Shown piece after piece: positions 24,513 to 32,203 of a stretch of 55,794 bases of DNA. Under the pieces are notes generated by a model. That model was not told the origin of the DNA, searched no databases, and saw nothing but the letters and a program-made list of their open reading frames with translations. Origin of the DNA: Bacteriovoracaceae bacterium (GTDB lineage Bacteria; Bdellovibrionota; Bacteriovoracia; Bacteriovoracales; Bacteriovoracaceae); the NCBI GenBank assembly GCA_023954635.1, contig JAGSHI010000007.1:1-55794 (forward strand), written 5' to 3'. Within the stretch, counting starts at the first letter, position 1; every line of letters begins with the position of its first letter. A program made the position numbers and the translations under genes.

Positions 24513-26071
24513 ATACAGTCGAGTTTGATGTTCTTATAATTGGCTGTGGAGTCGCGGGATTATCTGCTGCTGTAAAACTCGCAGAAAAAAATGTAAAAAT
24601 AGGAATAATCACTCGTGAGAAAGACCCCAATATCTCAAACACATATTGGGCCCAAGGTGGAATTATCTCCCCAACTGATGAAGATGTAACTCTTATTGAT
24701 GATATTCAAAAAGCCAGTAGCTATACCAGTAACGTTAAGGCCGCCGCCATTATGACTGGTAAATCTGGGCAAATCTTAAATGAGCTTCTCATCGAAAAAG
24801 CAAAAACTGACTTTGAAAAAGATAAAGACGGTAATCTTCTTTTCACTAAAGAAGCAGCCCATAGCACTTCAAGAATTCTTTATAAGGGTGACTTTACAGG
24901 AAAAGAAATCCAGGTTTCTCTTCTCAATTATCTAAAAGATAAAAAACGTTTTCCAAATGTCAGTCTTCTTTGTGGTCATACTGCCATTGATTTATTAACT
25001 CCTCTTCACCATGGAACGACAATTCAAAGTCGATACGAAGAAAATAGAGTTGTTGGTGCTTATGTCTTTAATCAAGACAGAGAACGAGTCGATAAAATAT
25101 TGGCAAAGACTACAATCTTGGCTACTGGTGGAATTGGTTCTCTCTATCTACACCATACGAACTCAGAATCAGCGAGGGGTGATGGACACGCTATGGCCAA
25201 AAGAGCTGGAGCAACATTAACAAATATGGAATTTATTCAGTTTCATCCAACGACACTCTTCGATAGTTCTTCTCATCGTAGATTTTTAATAAGTGAAGCG
25301 ATACGTGGAGAGGGAGGAATTCTTCTCAACTCAAAAGGTTCTCCCTTTATGGAGCAGTATCATCCGGATAAAGAACTGGCGCCAAGGGATGTTGTCGCAA
25401 GAAGTATCGTCGAAGAAAGTATTGCCACTCGACATGAGTGTGTTTACCTAGATATTAGTCATAAAGGGTCTGAGTGGATCAAAGATAGATTCCCAACTAT
25501 TTATGAGCACTGTCTTAAAAAGAATATAGATATTACTAAAGAGCCAATACCTGTCGTACCAGCTGCTCACTATACATGTGGTGGAGTTAAAACTGACTTA
25601 GTTGGTAAAACAAACCTTCCAAATTTATATGCCGTTGGGGAAGTTGCTTGCACTGGTTTGCATGGTGCAAATCGCTTGGCCTCGACTTCATTACTTGAAG
25701 GACTTAGTTGGGGATATATTGCTGCTGAATCAATTTCCCAAAATTTAAACTCTCTTGAACATTATGATTCTTCCAGGATTCATGACTGGGTCGATGGTTC
25801 GGCGGAGAGTGATGGTGCTCTTATTGAACAAGATTGGATGACTTTAAAACAGACCATGTGGAATTATGTTGGAATTACGAGATCAGGTAACAGACTTCAA
25901 AGGGCCAATGCAATGTTTAGAGAATTGTTTGATGAAATTCAACGATTCTATAAAAATGCAAAATTGAAGGACAGTTTAATTGGACTTCGAAATGCAGTTG
26001 AAGTCGGATATATGGTTCTTAATTCTTCTCGTCGAAATACCGAGTCTATTGGTTGCTTTTATAGAGAGTAA
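24509..26071 (+). CDS. nadB: L-aspartate oxidase
   Basis: NadB oxidises L-aspartate to iminoaspartate, the first step of bacterial de novo NAD synthesis. The 520-residue product has the FAD motif IGCGVAGLSAAVKLAEK near its N-terminus, NTYWAQGGI, the catalytic-region segments EFIQFHPTTL and SEAIRGEGG, and the C-terminal GEVACTGLHGANRLASTSLL. These are standard for the succinate dehydrogenase/fumarate reductase flavoprotein family, and the HGANRLAS signature supports NadB. Start is GTG overlapping the nadC stop. Length is typical. Confidence 0.94.
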   Translation: MNTVEFDVLIIGCGVAGLSAAVKLAEKNVKIGIITREKDPNISNTYWAQGGIISPTDEDVTLIDDIQKASSYTSNVKAAAIMTGKSGQILNELLIEKAKTDFEKDKDGNLLFTKEAAHSTSRILYKGDFTGKEIQVSLLNYLKDKKRFPNVSLLCGHTAIDLLTPLHHGTTIQSRYEENRVVGAYVFNQDRERVDKILAKTTILATGGIGSLYLHHTNSESARGDGHAMAKRAGATLTNMEFIQFHPTTLFDSSSHRRFLISEAIRGEGGILLNSKGSPFMEQYHPDKELAPRDVVARSIVEESIATRHECVYLDISHKGSEWIKDRFPTIYEHCLKKNIDITKEPIPVVPAAHYTCGGVKTDLVGKTNLPNLYAVGEVACTGLHGANRLASTSLLEGLSWGYIAAESISQNLNSLEHYDSSRIHDWVDGSAESDGALIEQDWMTLKQTMWNYVGITRSGNRLQRANAMFRELFDEIQRFYKNAKLKDSLIGLRNAVEVGYMVLNSSRRNTESIGCFYRE

Positions 26072-26130
26072 TTTCTTTTCTAGGTGAACTCTTTTTGAAA
26101 ACCTCTATAATGATAGTGAACGGAGGTTTT

Positions 26131-26475
26131 ATGAAGTTTTTCATCGTTTTCTCATTTGTTTCTTCCCTCATTGTAGGAGCTGGTCTTTATGCTTCCGATG
26201 AAGAAAATCTTAAAAAACAAATTGAACTAATGAAGCAGAAAATTGAACAGCTGGAAAAAGAAAAGAAAAAGCCTTCAGGTGGAGGATTGAAAGTTAAGGA
26301 TTACGATAACTCTTCTATGGGTGTGAGTAATACAAGTTCATCTTCAACTAATAATTCAAATAATCAGCAGATAACTCCGGAACAAATGAAGCTTCTTCAG
26401 GACTCTATGAAGAAGGGAAAAAAATATCTAGAAGAGAGAAATGAATACCTCAAGGAATTAGAAAATGAAGATTAG
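26131..26475 (+). CDS. Small exported coiled-coil protein, unknown
   Basis: The 114-residue product starts at an ATG at 26131 with GGAGG 4 nt upstream. A signal peptide (MKFFIVFSFVSSLIVGAGLYA) is followed by a Lys/Glu coiled coil (LKKQIELMKQKIEQLEKEKK), a Ser/Asn-rich low-complexity linker and a second charged helix. Family unknown. It overlaps the next gene start by 11 bp, so both are probably made together and exported. Confidence 0.75.
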   Translation: MKFFIVFSFVSSLIVGAGLYASDEENLKKQIELMKQKIEQLEKEKKKPSGGGLKVKDYDNSSMGVSNTSSSSTNNSNNQQITPEQMKLLQDSMKKGKKYLEERNEYLKELENED

Positions 26476-27142
26476 TTTATTTGTAAGCTTATTACTCTTA
26501 TTTACGAGTTCAGTTGTCGCTGATGATTTTACAGGCCTCTACAAAGTTGGTTCTGGTCAAACATACTATATGAAATCTAAAGATCAGGCCGATGCAACAG
26601 TGTCTATATATACAACAAAAGTAGAGAAGGACTCATTGGATATTGAATACTATATTCAATCCCAAAATAGCTTTATTAAGCAGGAATTATGGCAACAGTT
26701 TAGGCTAGAAAAAGGAAGTAAGGGACCTCTTAAACTCACTAAAGGTTATATTCTCTCAGACAATATGAAGAATCCTGAAACGATGGAAAGTAAACATATA
26801 AAAGGTGCTGATGGAGTTCAAATGACGGATTTTCTATTTGGAAGCTTTGATGAAATTAATAAACATTTAAAAAATACTGAAGAAGTTGAAGTACCGGCAG
26901 GCAAAGTAAAGGCCCATCGATATAGTATTTCTAATAACGGTCAAACTGTTGAGTTTTGGATTAGCGTTGATACGAAACCACTCACTATGCTTAAGCTCGT
27001 TTCGAAAGGAAAAAAGAAACATCATAATTATTCACTTAATCTAGAAACATTGGTTAGAAATGTTAAAGCGAAGATTGATCCTAAAAAATCTGTTGCATTA
27101 AGCAAGTCCACAAGAAAACTTTTAGAAACTTCATTGAAATAA
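26465..27142 (+). CDS. Exported protein of unknown function
   Basis: The 225-residue product has an N-terminal signal peptide (hydrophobic 3-17, cleavage likely after VVA). The mature part is beta-rich with a Lys-rich C-terminus and segments such as VPAGKVKAHRYSI and TVEFWISVDTKPLTMLKLVSKG. The last pattern resembles proteins that bind or report on periplasmic lipids or glycans (DUF3108-like), but I cannot assign the family with confidence. It overlaps the coiled-coil gene upstream. Confidence 0.75.
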   Translation: MKISLFVSLLLLFTSSVVADDFTGLYKVGSGQTYYMKSKDQADATVSIYTTKVEKDSLDIEYYIQSQNSFIKQELWQQFRLEKGSKGPLKLTKGYILSDNMKNPETMESKHIKGADGVQMTDFLFGSFDEINKHLKNTEEVEVPAGKVKAHRYSISNNGQTVEFWISVDTKPLTMLKLVSKGKKKHHNYSLNLETLVRNVKAKIDPKKSVALSKSTRKLLETSLK

Positions 27143-27149
27143 AAGAGTG

Positions 27150-27339
27150 AGGTAGGGTCCCGGGGAATTGCTTCCCCGGGATGTAGATGTGCTCTTGAAT
27201 TGGCCAGTGAATCAATCCTTGATTCGAATCTGGTTAAAGGTAGGTAGCTTCGTAATTCATATAGAATTGTCTCCGGCTTAAATATTCCTTGAAGCTACAC
27301 GAACAGTTATTCGTTGCCGGTTATTTAATTGTTTTTTAT
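27150..27339. ncRNA. Candidate structured RNA between convergent genes
   Basis: This 190-bp region has no credible reading frame but dense inverted repeats. A perfect 10-bp GC-rich stem lies at 27158-27167/27172-27181. A 7-bp stem GAATCAA/TTGATTC (27209-27215, 27219-27225) is enclosed by CCAG/CTGG. Two nested-crossing pairs follow: GTAGCTTC (27244-27251) with GAAGCTAC (27291-27298), and CCGGC (27273-27277) with GCCGG (27316-27320), which interleave as a pseudoknot, with a small ACGAA/TTCGT hairpin (27299-27314). Strand is uncertain; the plus strand ends in a T-rich tract. It is not recognisable as tmRNA, 6S RNA or a known riboswitch. Confidence 0.4.
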
Positions 27340-27900
27340 TTATGCTGCTGTTTTAAATCCCTCCATGGGAGTTGAGATCAAGGCCTCCTCTAATTCCGAT
27401 GGAATTGGAGGTAATTGCGTGGCCGTAACTTCTTGTTTTTCCGTGATCTCTTCCTTTCTTCGTCCAACTTGACTTCGAAATGCCTCTCTGTGCGTCATGC
27501 AAGAGGATAACTTGTTGAAATTACTTGCCTTCTTGGCAAAGTACGACGTCTTGTCATCAAATAAGCAATCTTCAAAGATATTTTTTCTAATAGGACTGAC
27601 GTCCCATTTGCAATTTGAGAAGCTTACTGCTTCAAAATTGCAATGCTCAGCCGTTGTAAATTGGAAGTCGCAATTAATGAACTTGCAATCTACAAACGTG
27701 CAATTCTCCATTCTCGAACCAAAGAAAACACAGGACTCGAAGGTTACATTCTTAAAGGTAGTGAGAGAAAAGAGTGAACCTGAGATGGTCAAACCCTTAA
27801 GATCACTAGCTTTTAGTACTTCGTTTTCAATAACTTCGTACTGTCCATTAGTGTAAGAGTCGTTCCAAAAAGGATTGAAGAATTTTGTCAGTGTGTTCAT
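27340..27900 (-). CDS. Pentapeptide-repeat-like protein
   Basis: The 186-residue product contains about ten consecutive five-residue units with Phe or Leu at the centre, for example TFKNVTFESCVFFGSRMENC and TFVDCKFINCDF, forming a right-handed beta-helix as in pentapeptide-repeat proteins. These repeats are Cys-rich at the -2/+2 position. Some members mimic DNA (MfpA/Qnr) and most have unknown roles. I place the start at the ATG at 27900, which has GGGGGA upstream; a longer form from 27939 is possible. It is divergent from the HTH regulator gene and probably under its control. Confidence 0.78.
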   Translation of the reverse strand: MNTLTKFFNPFWNDSYTNGQYEVIENEVLKASDLKGLTISGSLFSLTTFKNVTFESCVFFGSRMENCTFVDCKFINCDFQFTTAEHCNFEAVSFSNCKWDVSPIRKNIFEDCLFDDKTSYFAKKASNFNKLSSCMTHREAFRSQVGRRKEEITEKQEVTATQLPPIPSELEEALISTPMEGFKTAA

Positions 27901-27925
27901 CGTATCCCCCGAGCCTGTGTTCCCA

Positions 27926-28025
27926 GCAATGTTTGTCATTGCCTAATTGCATAATACAATTTCTGACCCATTGCGTCAAGTAATAAAATTGCATCAAGAA
28001 ATATTTTTGCATTCCGACAAGCAAT
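27926..28025. promoter_or_regulatory. ATTGC-repeat operator region between pentapeptide and HTH genes
   Basis: Six exact ATTGC/GCAAT copies lie at 27926-27930, 27938-27942, 27946-27950, 27970-27974, 27988-27992 and 28021-28025, plus a TTTGC at 28006. Two are part of a longer direct repeat, ATTGCGTCAAG (27970-27980) and ATTGCATCAAG (27988-27998). The first overlaps the -35 of the minus-strand promoter. The best guess is an autoregulatory operator for the adjacent HTH protein. Confidence 0.5.
27951..27979 (-). promoter_or_regulatory. Promoter of the pentapeptide gene
   Basis: On the minus strand TTGACG (27974-27979), exactly 17 bp and TATTAT (27951-27956). The -35 lies inside a copy of the ATTGC repeat. 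Confidence 0.6.
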
Positions 28026-28039
28026 TTAGGGGGTTTAGT

Positions 28040-28693
28040 ATGGCAGAATTTAAGAACAACCAATTGGAGATGTTTCTAGGGGCAGTACGTAAGTATATGC
28101 AAGTACGTGGACCCATGTCTCAAAAGGATCTGGCGGAGCTAACTGAGGTCGGAGTTTCGACCATGTCGCGCTTCCTTAATAAGAAAACAACTGATCTCAA
28201 CCCGCAAATGATAGCGAAGATCGTTGCAAAACTTAATATCCCACTTCATGAAATCATCGATTTTGTCGAAGAGCCTTATGCAGACCGCTTTATAAGACTT
28301 GTGAAGTTCTATAAGTCTGAAGGGGGAGAGGATACCTCCCAGTTTGAAGCAGGACCTCAAAACCGTAGATCAACTGATCAGGCCTCCGACCAAGGTCATG
28401 ATGAATTTAAAGATGAGCTAGAAGGTGCACTTAGTGGAGGTCAAGCTGGCGGAGGAAGTGCACAAAGACCTACGCAAGCAAAAGTAAAAGTTGGTGGAAG
28501 AACTCAAACAATGAGTTTTCAGCCGGAGGGCGAAGGGCCAGACTCTCTTCACGATTTATTTAAATCACTCTCTCCTCGGCAGAAGGCTTACATGATGGAC
28601 TTCCTTAAATTAGATATGGAAGGTAGAGATGTCATCGTTGATATCGGTAACAACCTCTTCCGTTACTTTCGTCAGAAGGGTTTAGAAATTTGA
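28040..28693 (+). CDS. HTH (Cro/Xre-like) transcriptional regulator with C-terminal extension
   Basis: The 217-residue product has an N-terminal helix-turn-helix at about residues 18-68: MSQKDLAELTEVGVSTMSR, then LNPQMIAKIVAKLNIP. This is the Cro/C1-type pattern of helix, recognition helix and follow-up helices. The middle (about 100-160) is low-complexity, Gly/Gln/Asp-rich and probably flexible. The C-terminal 50 residues (SPRQKAYMMDFLKLD onward) form a helical domain. The ATG at 28040 has AGGGGG 6 nt upstream; an in-frame ATG at 27947 is less likely. It overlaps the secreted VWA gene by 4 nt. Expected to act on the ATTGC repeats in front of it. Confidence 0.8.
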   Translation: MAEFKNNQLEMFLGAVRKYMQVRGPMSQKDLAELTEVGVSTMSRFLNKKTTDLNPQMIAKIVAKLNIPLHEIIDFVEEPYADRFIRLVKFYKSEGGEDTSQFEAGPQNRRSTDQASDQGHDEFKDELEGALSGGQAGGGSAQRPTQAKVKVGGRTQTMSFQPEGEGPDSLHDLFKSLSPRQKAYMMDFLKLDMEGRDVIVDIGNNLFRYFRQKGLEI

Positions 28694-29475
28694 AGAGTAT
28701 TTTATTTTGTCTTTTCATTTTTATCTCACCGATGCTTCATGCATCGCCTGACAATATTACATTTATTTTTCTAACAGAAGAGTCTTCAAAGGCCGTTCTC
28801 GATCTAGTAACACCCACTCCTTTTGGGGCCTTAATTGCGGAGGCTTCACAACCTAAAGGTTGTGTTCCTATGGGCGATGGTTGTTTTCATCCTCAACATG
28901 GATTTATTCCCAATGAGGAAGAAGACAATAGTAAGAAACCTAAAAAGAGAGAAGCTGTTTCTGAGCAATCTAAGGTAAAGACTATTAATTCCCTAGAAAC
29001 GAATCTGATTAAGTGTGAGAAGGGTAACTACTTCGATATTTTCTGTGGAAAAAGTAGGAAAGAAGGAAAGCCTGGTGAACTTGAGATCTGGTTTGACGTC
29101 AGTACTTCTATGAGAAAAGTTGATTGGAATCACAAAGATGCATTTTGCAAGAGAAGGGCCTTTGGTGAAAAGCTTCGAAGAGACTGCAAAAAAGGTGTCT
29201 CGTTCTCTGTTTACAATACTTCAATTAAACAAGTCTCAAGCCTCAATTCAGTCTGCACCTATAAAGGTGATAATAATACTAAACGACTTACGAAGTGGAT
29301 CGATGGTTCAAAGGCCAAACATCTCGTTATCATTACTGATATTGATGAGATGTCAGTTCAGCTAAAAGATTACCTTGATATGTTAGGCGCTAAAATTGTT
29401 GGTGTTGGAACAAAGCCATTCTTTTCAGCAGATCTTTCGAAATGGTCTAAGAGAAATCTAAAAAGTTGTTATTGA
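28690..29475 (+). CDS. Exported VWA-like protein
   Basis: The 261-residue product starts at a TTG overlapping the regulator stop (TTGA), and has a signal peptide (about 1-19). The C-terminal part contains LEIWFDVSTSMRKVDW, whose D-V-S-T-S fits the MIDAS metal site D-x-S-x-S of von Willebrand factor A domains, and later the ITDIDEM strand with an aspartate at the position of the second VWA acidic loop. Six or more Cys residues suggest disulfides. Function unknown; VWA domains usually bind partner proteins through a divalent metal. Coupled translation to the regulator suggests a shared operon. Confidence 0.72.
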   Translation: MKSILFCLFIFISPMLHASPDNITFIFLTEESSKAVLDLVTPTPFGALIAEASQPKGCVPMGDGCFHPQHGFIPNEEEDNSKKPKKREAVSEQSKVKTINSLETNLIKCEKGNYFDIFCGKSRKEGKPGELEIWFDVSTSMRKVDWNHKDAFCKRRAFGEKLRRDCKKGVSFSVYNTSIKQVSSLNSVCTYKGDNNTKRLTKWIDGSKAKHLVIITDIDEMSVQLKDYLDMLGAKIVGVGTKPFFSADLSKWSKRNLKSCY

Positions 29476-29482
29476 AAGCTCA

Positions 29483-29511
29483 TTGACTGCCAAAGTCAGC
29501 CAAGCTATTTT
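29483..29511 (+). promoter_or_regulatory. Putative promoter for mutY, leaderless spacing
   Basis: TTGACT (29483-29488), exactly 17 bp and TATTTT (29506-29511), ending 5 nt before the ATG at 29517. No ribosome binding site is present. Confidence 0.45.
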
Positions 29512-29516
29512 CCCCT

Positions 29517-30560
29517 ATGTTTAAAAAGTTAATAAATTGGTCGGGCTCTGAGTTCAGCGAATTGCCCTGGAGAAAGAAACGAACACTTTACCGAACATTG
29601 GTAAGTGAAATTATGTTGCAACAAACAACGGTTTCTACAGTTCTCAAACATTTCGAAAAATTCATAAGTGAATACCCAAATATAAAATCATTAGCAGATG
29701 CTACTGAAGAGCAAGTTACTATGTCATGGAAGGGACTTGGTTATTATCGACGTGCACGCAATTTACGTAAGGCCGCAATCGATATTCAAAACAACTTCAA
29801 GGGAAAAATCCCAACGAACTATGAGTCTCTGTTAGAGATTAATGGAATAGGTCCCTACACAGCTTCTGCCCTGATTGGAATTGGTAAAAATAAAAGAGCT
29901 CTGGCCGTTGATGCGAATTTGGAAAGAGTTTTGGCCAGAATTTATGGAATAAAAATAGAGAAAGGACCAAAACTTCATAAAGAAATCCATAAAAGATTTG
30001 AAGACGGAAAAATTCTTAAAGACCTTGAAGAACTTGGTCCTCGAAATATAAATGAAGCACTCATGGATCTTGGGCGAACTTGGTGTCAGGCCAGAAAGTC
30101 TGAATGCGACCTTTGTCCATTAAGCAGAAATTGCGTTGCTTATAAATCTAGTGAGCCACTCGCGTTTCCTATTATCAGTAAAAAGACCCAGGAATCGTTT
30201 GATTTGGAGCTGGTAAGGATTGTGGTAACGAAGGGAAAAAAGGTCCTAAGTTACCAAAAACATGAAAAAGAATGGCTCTCTGGTCAATGGGAGCTTCCCA
30301 CCTTTGTTTTATCAACCACAGATCAAGGGCTTAGACAGTATCCTGCCCTAAAAGTATCAAAGAAAATAGATGTAAAAAGTTTAAAAGCCTTTAAAACGGC
30401 GATTACCAAGTATAAGATCACGAACCGGATTCTTAGGCTCTCTGAAGCTGAGTTTGTGAACTTAAAACTGAAAGGTAATTTTCAGTTTGTAGCGAGTGAC
30501 CCTAAGAAAACGAATCATGCAACAAGTACTTTAAAGGTTTTTAAAAAAATAGATTTGTAG
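29517..30560 (+). CDS. mutY: A/G-specific adenine glycosylase MutY
   Basis: MutY removes adenine mispaired with 8-oxoguanine. The 347-residue product has the catalytic Glu in SEIMLQQTT (Glu31), the helix-hairpin-helix INGIGPYTASAL (108-119) and catalytic Asp in VDANLERVL (Asp132). The 4Fe-4S ligands are Cys190, 197, 200 and 206 (C-x6-C-x2-C-x5-C). The C-terminal Nudix-like domain that recognises 8-oxoG is present with WLSGQWELP. Length is normal. No ribosome site precedes the ATG and the promoter sits against it, so the transcript may be leaderless. Confidence 0.95.
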   Translation: MFKKLINWSGSEFSELPWRKKRTLYRTLVSEIMLQQTTVSTVLKHFEKFISEYPNIKSLADATEEQVTMSWKGLGYYRRARNLRKAAIDIQNNFKGKIPTNYESLLEINGIGPYTASALIGIGKNKRALAVDANLERVLARIYGIKIEKGPKLHKEIHKRFEDGKILKDLEELGPRNINEALMDLGRTWCQARKSECDLCPLSRNCVAYKSSEPLAFPIISKKTQESFDLELVRIVVTKGKKVLSYQKHEKEWLSGQWELPTFVLSTTDQGLRQYPALKVSKKIDVKSLKAFKTAITKYKITNRILRLSEAEFVNLKLKGNFQFVASDPKKTNHATSTLKVFKKIDL

Positions 30561-30573
30561 TCAGGGGACACCA

Positions 30574-31728
30574 ATGAAAAAGATGATCGTTATCCTAAGT
30601 TTGCTTATGGCAACTCAACTTATGGCCTCACCGTCAGCTAAGTTGAAACTAACGAGTTATAATGCGGGACTGGCACATACATTTGTTATGTACGCAAAAG
30701 AGAGAATTCCTCACGTAATCAATGGTGTTAAAAATCAAGGTGCAGATGTTGTTTGTCTTCAAGAAGTTTGGACAAAAAAAGACAAGAAGAAGATCGTCAA
30801 AAAATTAAAGGATGCTTATCCACATAGCTTTTCAAAAAAAATCAAACAAACGAGATCAAAGCGAAGACCAACTTGTAGAGTCAAAGACCTCTTTGGTGAT
30901 GGAAAATTTGTTCAGTGTATGAAAGACAAGTGTGGTGGATTAGATGGTGATGAGTTCACTCAATGTATTATCAATGATTGCGGTACTGCACTTGAGAACT
31001 TAAAGAACTCAAATAGAGAATGTGCTCAAGGTTTAATGGCCCAAGTTGGAAGAAGTACTATTGCCAGCCTTTGGTCAGTCCTAAATCCTTTTATTCCTGC
31101 CGGACAGTTTGCCTATAAGGGAAGTACAGGCCTTTTAATCCTTTCTAAGAAACCTCTTAAGAATACGAAAGTGATCGACTTCTCTGATATTTCTTTTCTC
31201 AATAGAAGAGCTGCTCTTTATGCTGAAGTTGAACATGGTGGAAAAGATCATGCCGTTGTCTGTACTCACTTAACTGCAAACTTAGATGGGACAGCTCCTT
31301 ATGCTGGAAAATTTGAAAACTGGTCTGAAGAAAACTCTGCACAAGTAGAGCAATTGATAGGAAATACAAAATCAGATAAGCCAACATATCTTATGGGTGA
31401 CTTCAACTGTGGATTTAAAGATGAGTCCAACGGACTTGAAAGTGAATTTGAAGAGTCTTGTCAAAAATTTCTAGATGCTGGTTATTCTGATCCTGTCTCA
31501 AGCATGAGTCCAGAGTGTTCATACTGTAATAAGAACAACCTTGTTAATGAAGGTAATGATCCAAAAGAATTTGATAACCTTCTCATTGACCACATCTTTG
31601 TTAAGAATGCTCAGGCATCTTCAACAGCTGTTGTTTTAAAAGAAAAAGTTCAAGTTAAGATTTCAAGAGATGAGTATGTGACTTCACATATCTCTGATCA
31701 TTACGGTGTTAGTGCTGAAGTAGAATAA
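30574..31728 (+). CDS. Secreted endonuclease/exonuclease/phosphatase-family enzyme
   Basis: The 384-residue product has a signal peptide (MKKMIVILSLLMATQLMAS) and an EEP (DNase I-like) fold. Metal- and phosphate-binding residues appear in TSYNAG, the CLQEVW Glu, GDFNC, DHIFV and the final SDHYGV His. The family includes bacterial sphingomyelinases, DNase I-type nucleases and inositol phosphatases; the sequence does not decide among them. An insertion rich in Cys (about 105-160) may give extra disulfides. AGGGGA lies 6 nt before the ATG. A secreted hydrolase of this class would suit a predatory lifestyle, but that is inference. Confidence 0.86.
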   Translation: MKKMIVILSLLMATQLMASPSAKLKLTSYNAGLAHTFVMYAKERIPHVINGVKNQGADVVCLQEVWTKKDKKKIVKKLKDAYPHSFSKKIKQTRSKRRPTCRVKDLFGDGKFVQCMKDKCGGLDGDEFTQCIINDCGTALENLKNSNRECAQGLMAQVGRSTIASLWSVLNPFIPAGQFAYKGSTGLLILSKKPLKNTKVIDFSDISFLNRRAALYAEVEHGGKDHAVVCTHLTANLDGTAPYAGKFENWSEENSAQVEQLIGNTKSDKPTYLMGDFNCGFKDESNGLESEFEESCQKFLDAGYSDPVSSMSPECSYCNKNNLVNEGNDPKEFDNLLIDHIFVKNAQASSTAVVLKEKVQVKISRDEYVTSHISDHYGVSAEVE

Positions 31729-31729
31729 A

Positions 31730-32076
31730 AACCGAGATAAGGTTTAAGCCGGATTCTGTCTTGAACCGTCATTCGTCTAGGCCCTGAATTGCTCCAGGGC
31801 TCGAGCGTCCTACCCGCCTGCTTGGACTGGCCGTCCTCCAAACCGAAGTTTACACAGGCCTATTTGGACTTGCACCGCGTAGAGTTTACCTGTTTTCACT
31901 ACTGTCAGCTCCCCTGGCGCTCCTGTTTCCGCAACCAGGCTCAATGCCCGTACATTCTCTCTGTTGCACTTGTCCTCATCTCACGATGGACGGACGTTAT
32001 CCGCTACGCTGCCATATGGTGTCCGGACTTTCCTCCCGTGAGCAAGCTCACCGGCGACAATCCCCTTATCTCGGCG
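31730..32076 (-). ncRNA. rnpB: RNase P RNA (class A)
   Basis: The minus strand holds the universally conserved elements of bacterial RNase P RNA: GAGGAAAGTCCGGAC near the 5' part, and GACGAATGACGGTTCAAGA and the GAATCCGGCTTA region at the 3' part. The ends pair to form P1: CCGAGATAAGG with CCTTATCTCGG (32064-32074 and 31732-31742), followed by T residues that would terminate transcription. Its length of about 345 nt fits class A. It fills the gap between the EEP gene and the TolC-like gene and overlaps no protein gene. The protein-coding frames seen on the plus strand here are shadows. Confidence 0.95.
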
Positions 32077-32082
32077 TCTAGT

Positions 32083-32111
32083 TTTATGCCTTTGCTTGTT
32101 CATTGTGTCAA
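32083..32111 (-). promoter_or_regulatory. rnpB promoter
   Basis: On the minus strand consensus TTGACA (32106-32111), 17 bp and CATAAA (32083-32088), about 7 nt before the RNase P RNA 5' end. It gives a reference for the housekeeping promoter in this genome. Confidence 0.7.
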
Positions 32112-32203
32112 CAGTTTGTCTTTGGATTAGGAGAGTGCCTCTCAATTAGTCAAAATTAACCAATTCATGATAAAAATAGGCTTATAAAAGACCGGAGGAA
32201 AGC

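Noticed and set aside
27201-27240. tRNA T-arm-like sequence GATTCGAATC
   Set aside because: No acceptor, D or anticodon arm fits around it.
27150-27339. tmRNA or 6S RNA
   Set aside because: No tRNA-like ends or tag frame and no single long hairpin with an open bubble; only the hairpins and pseudoknot geometry can be stated.
31789-32130. Open frame of 113 codons on the plus strand
   Set aside because: It lies antisense to RNase P RNA, whose conserved sequences fix the strand and role of this region.
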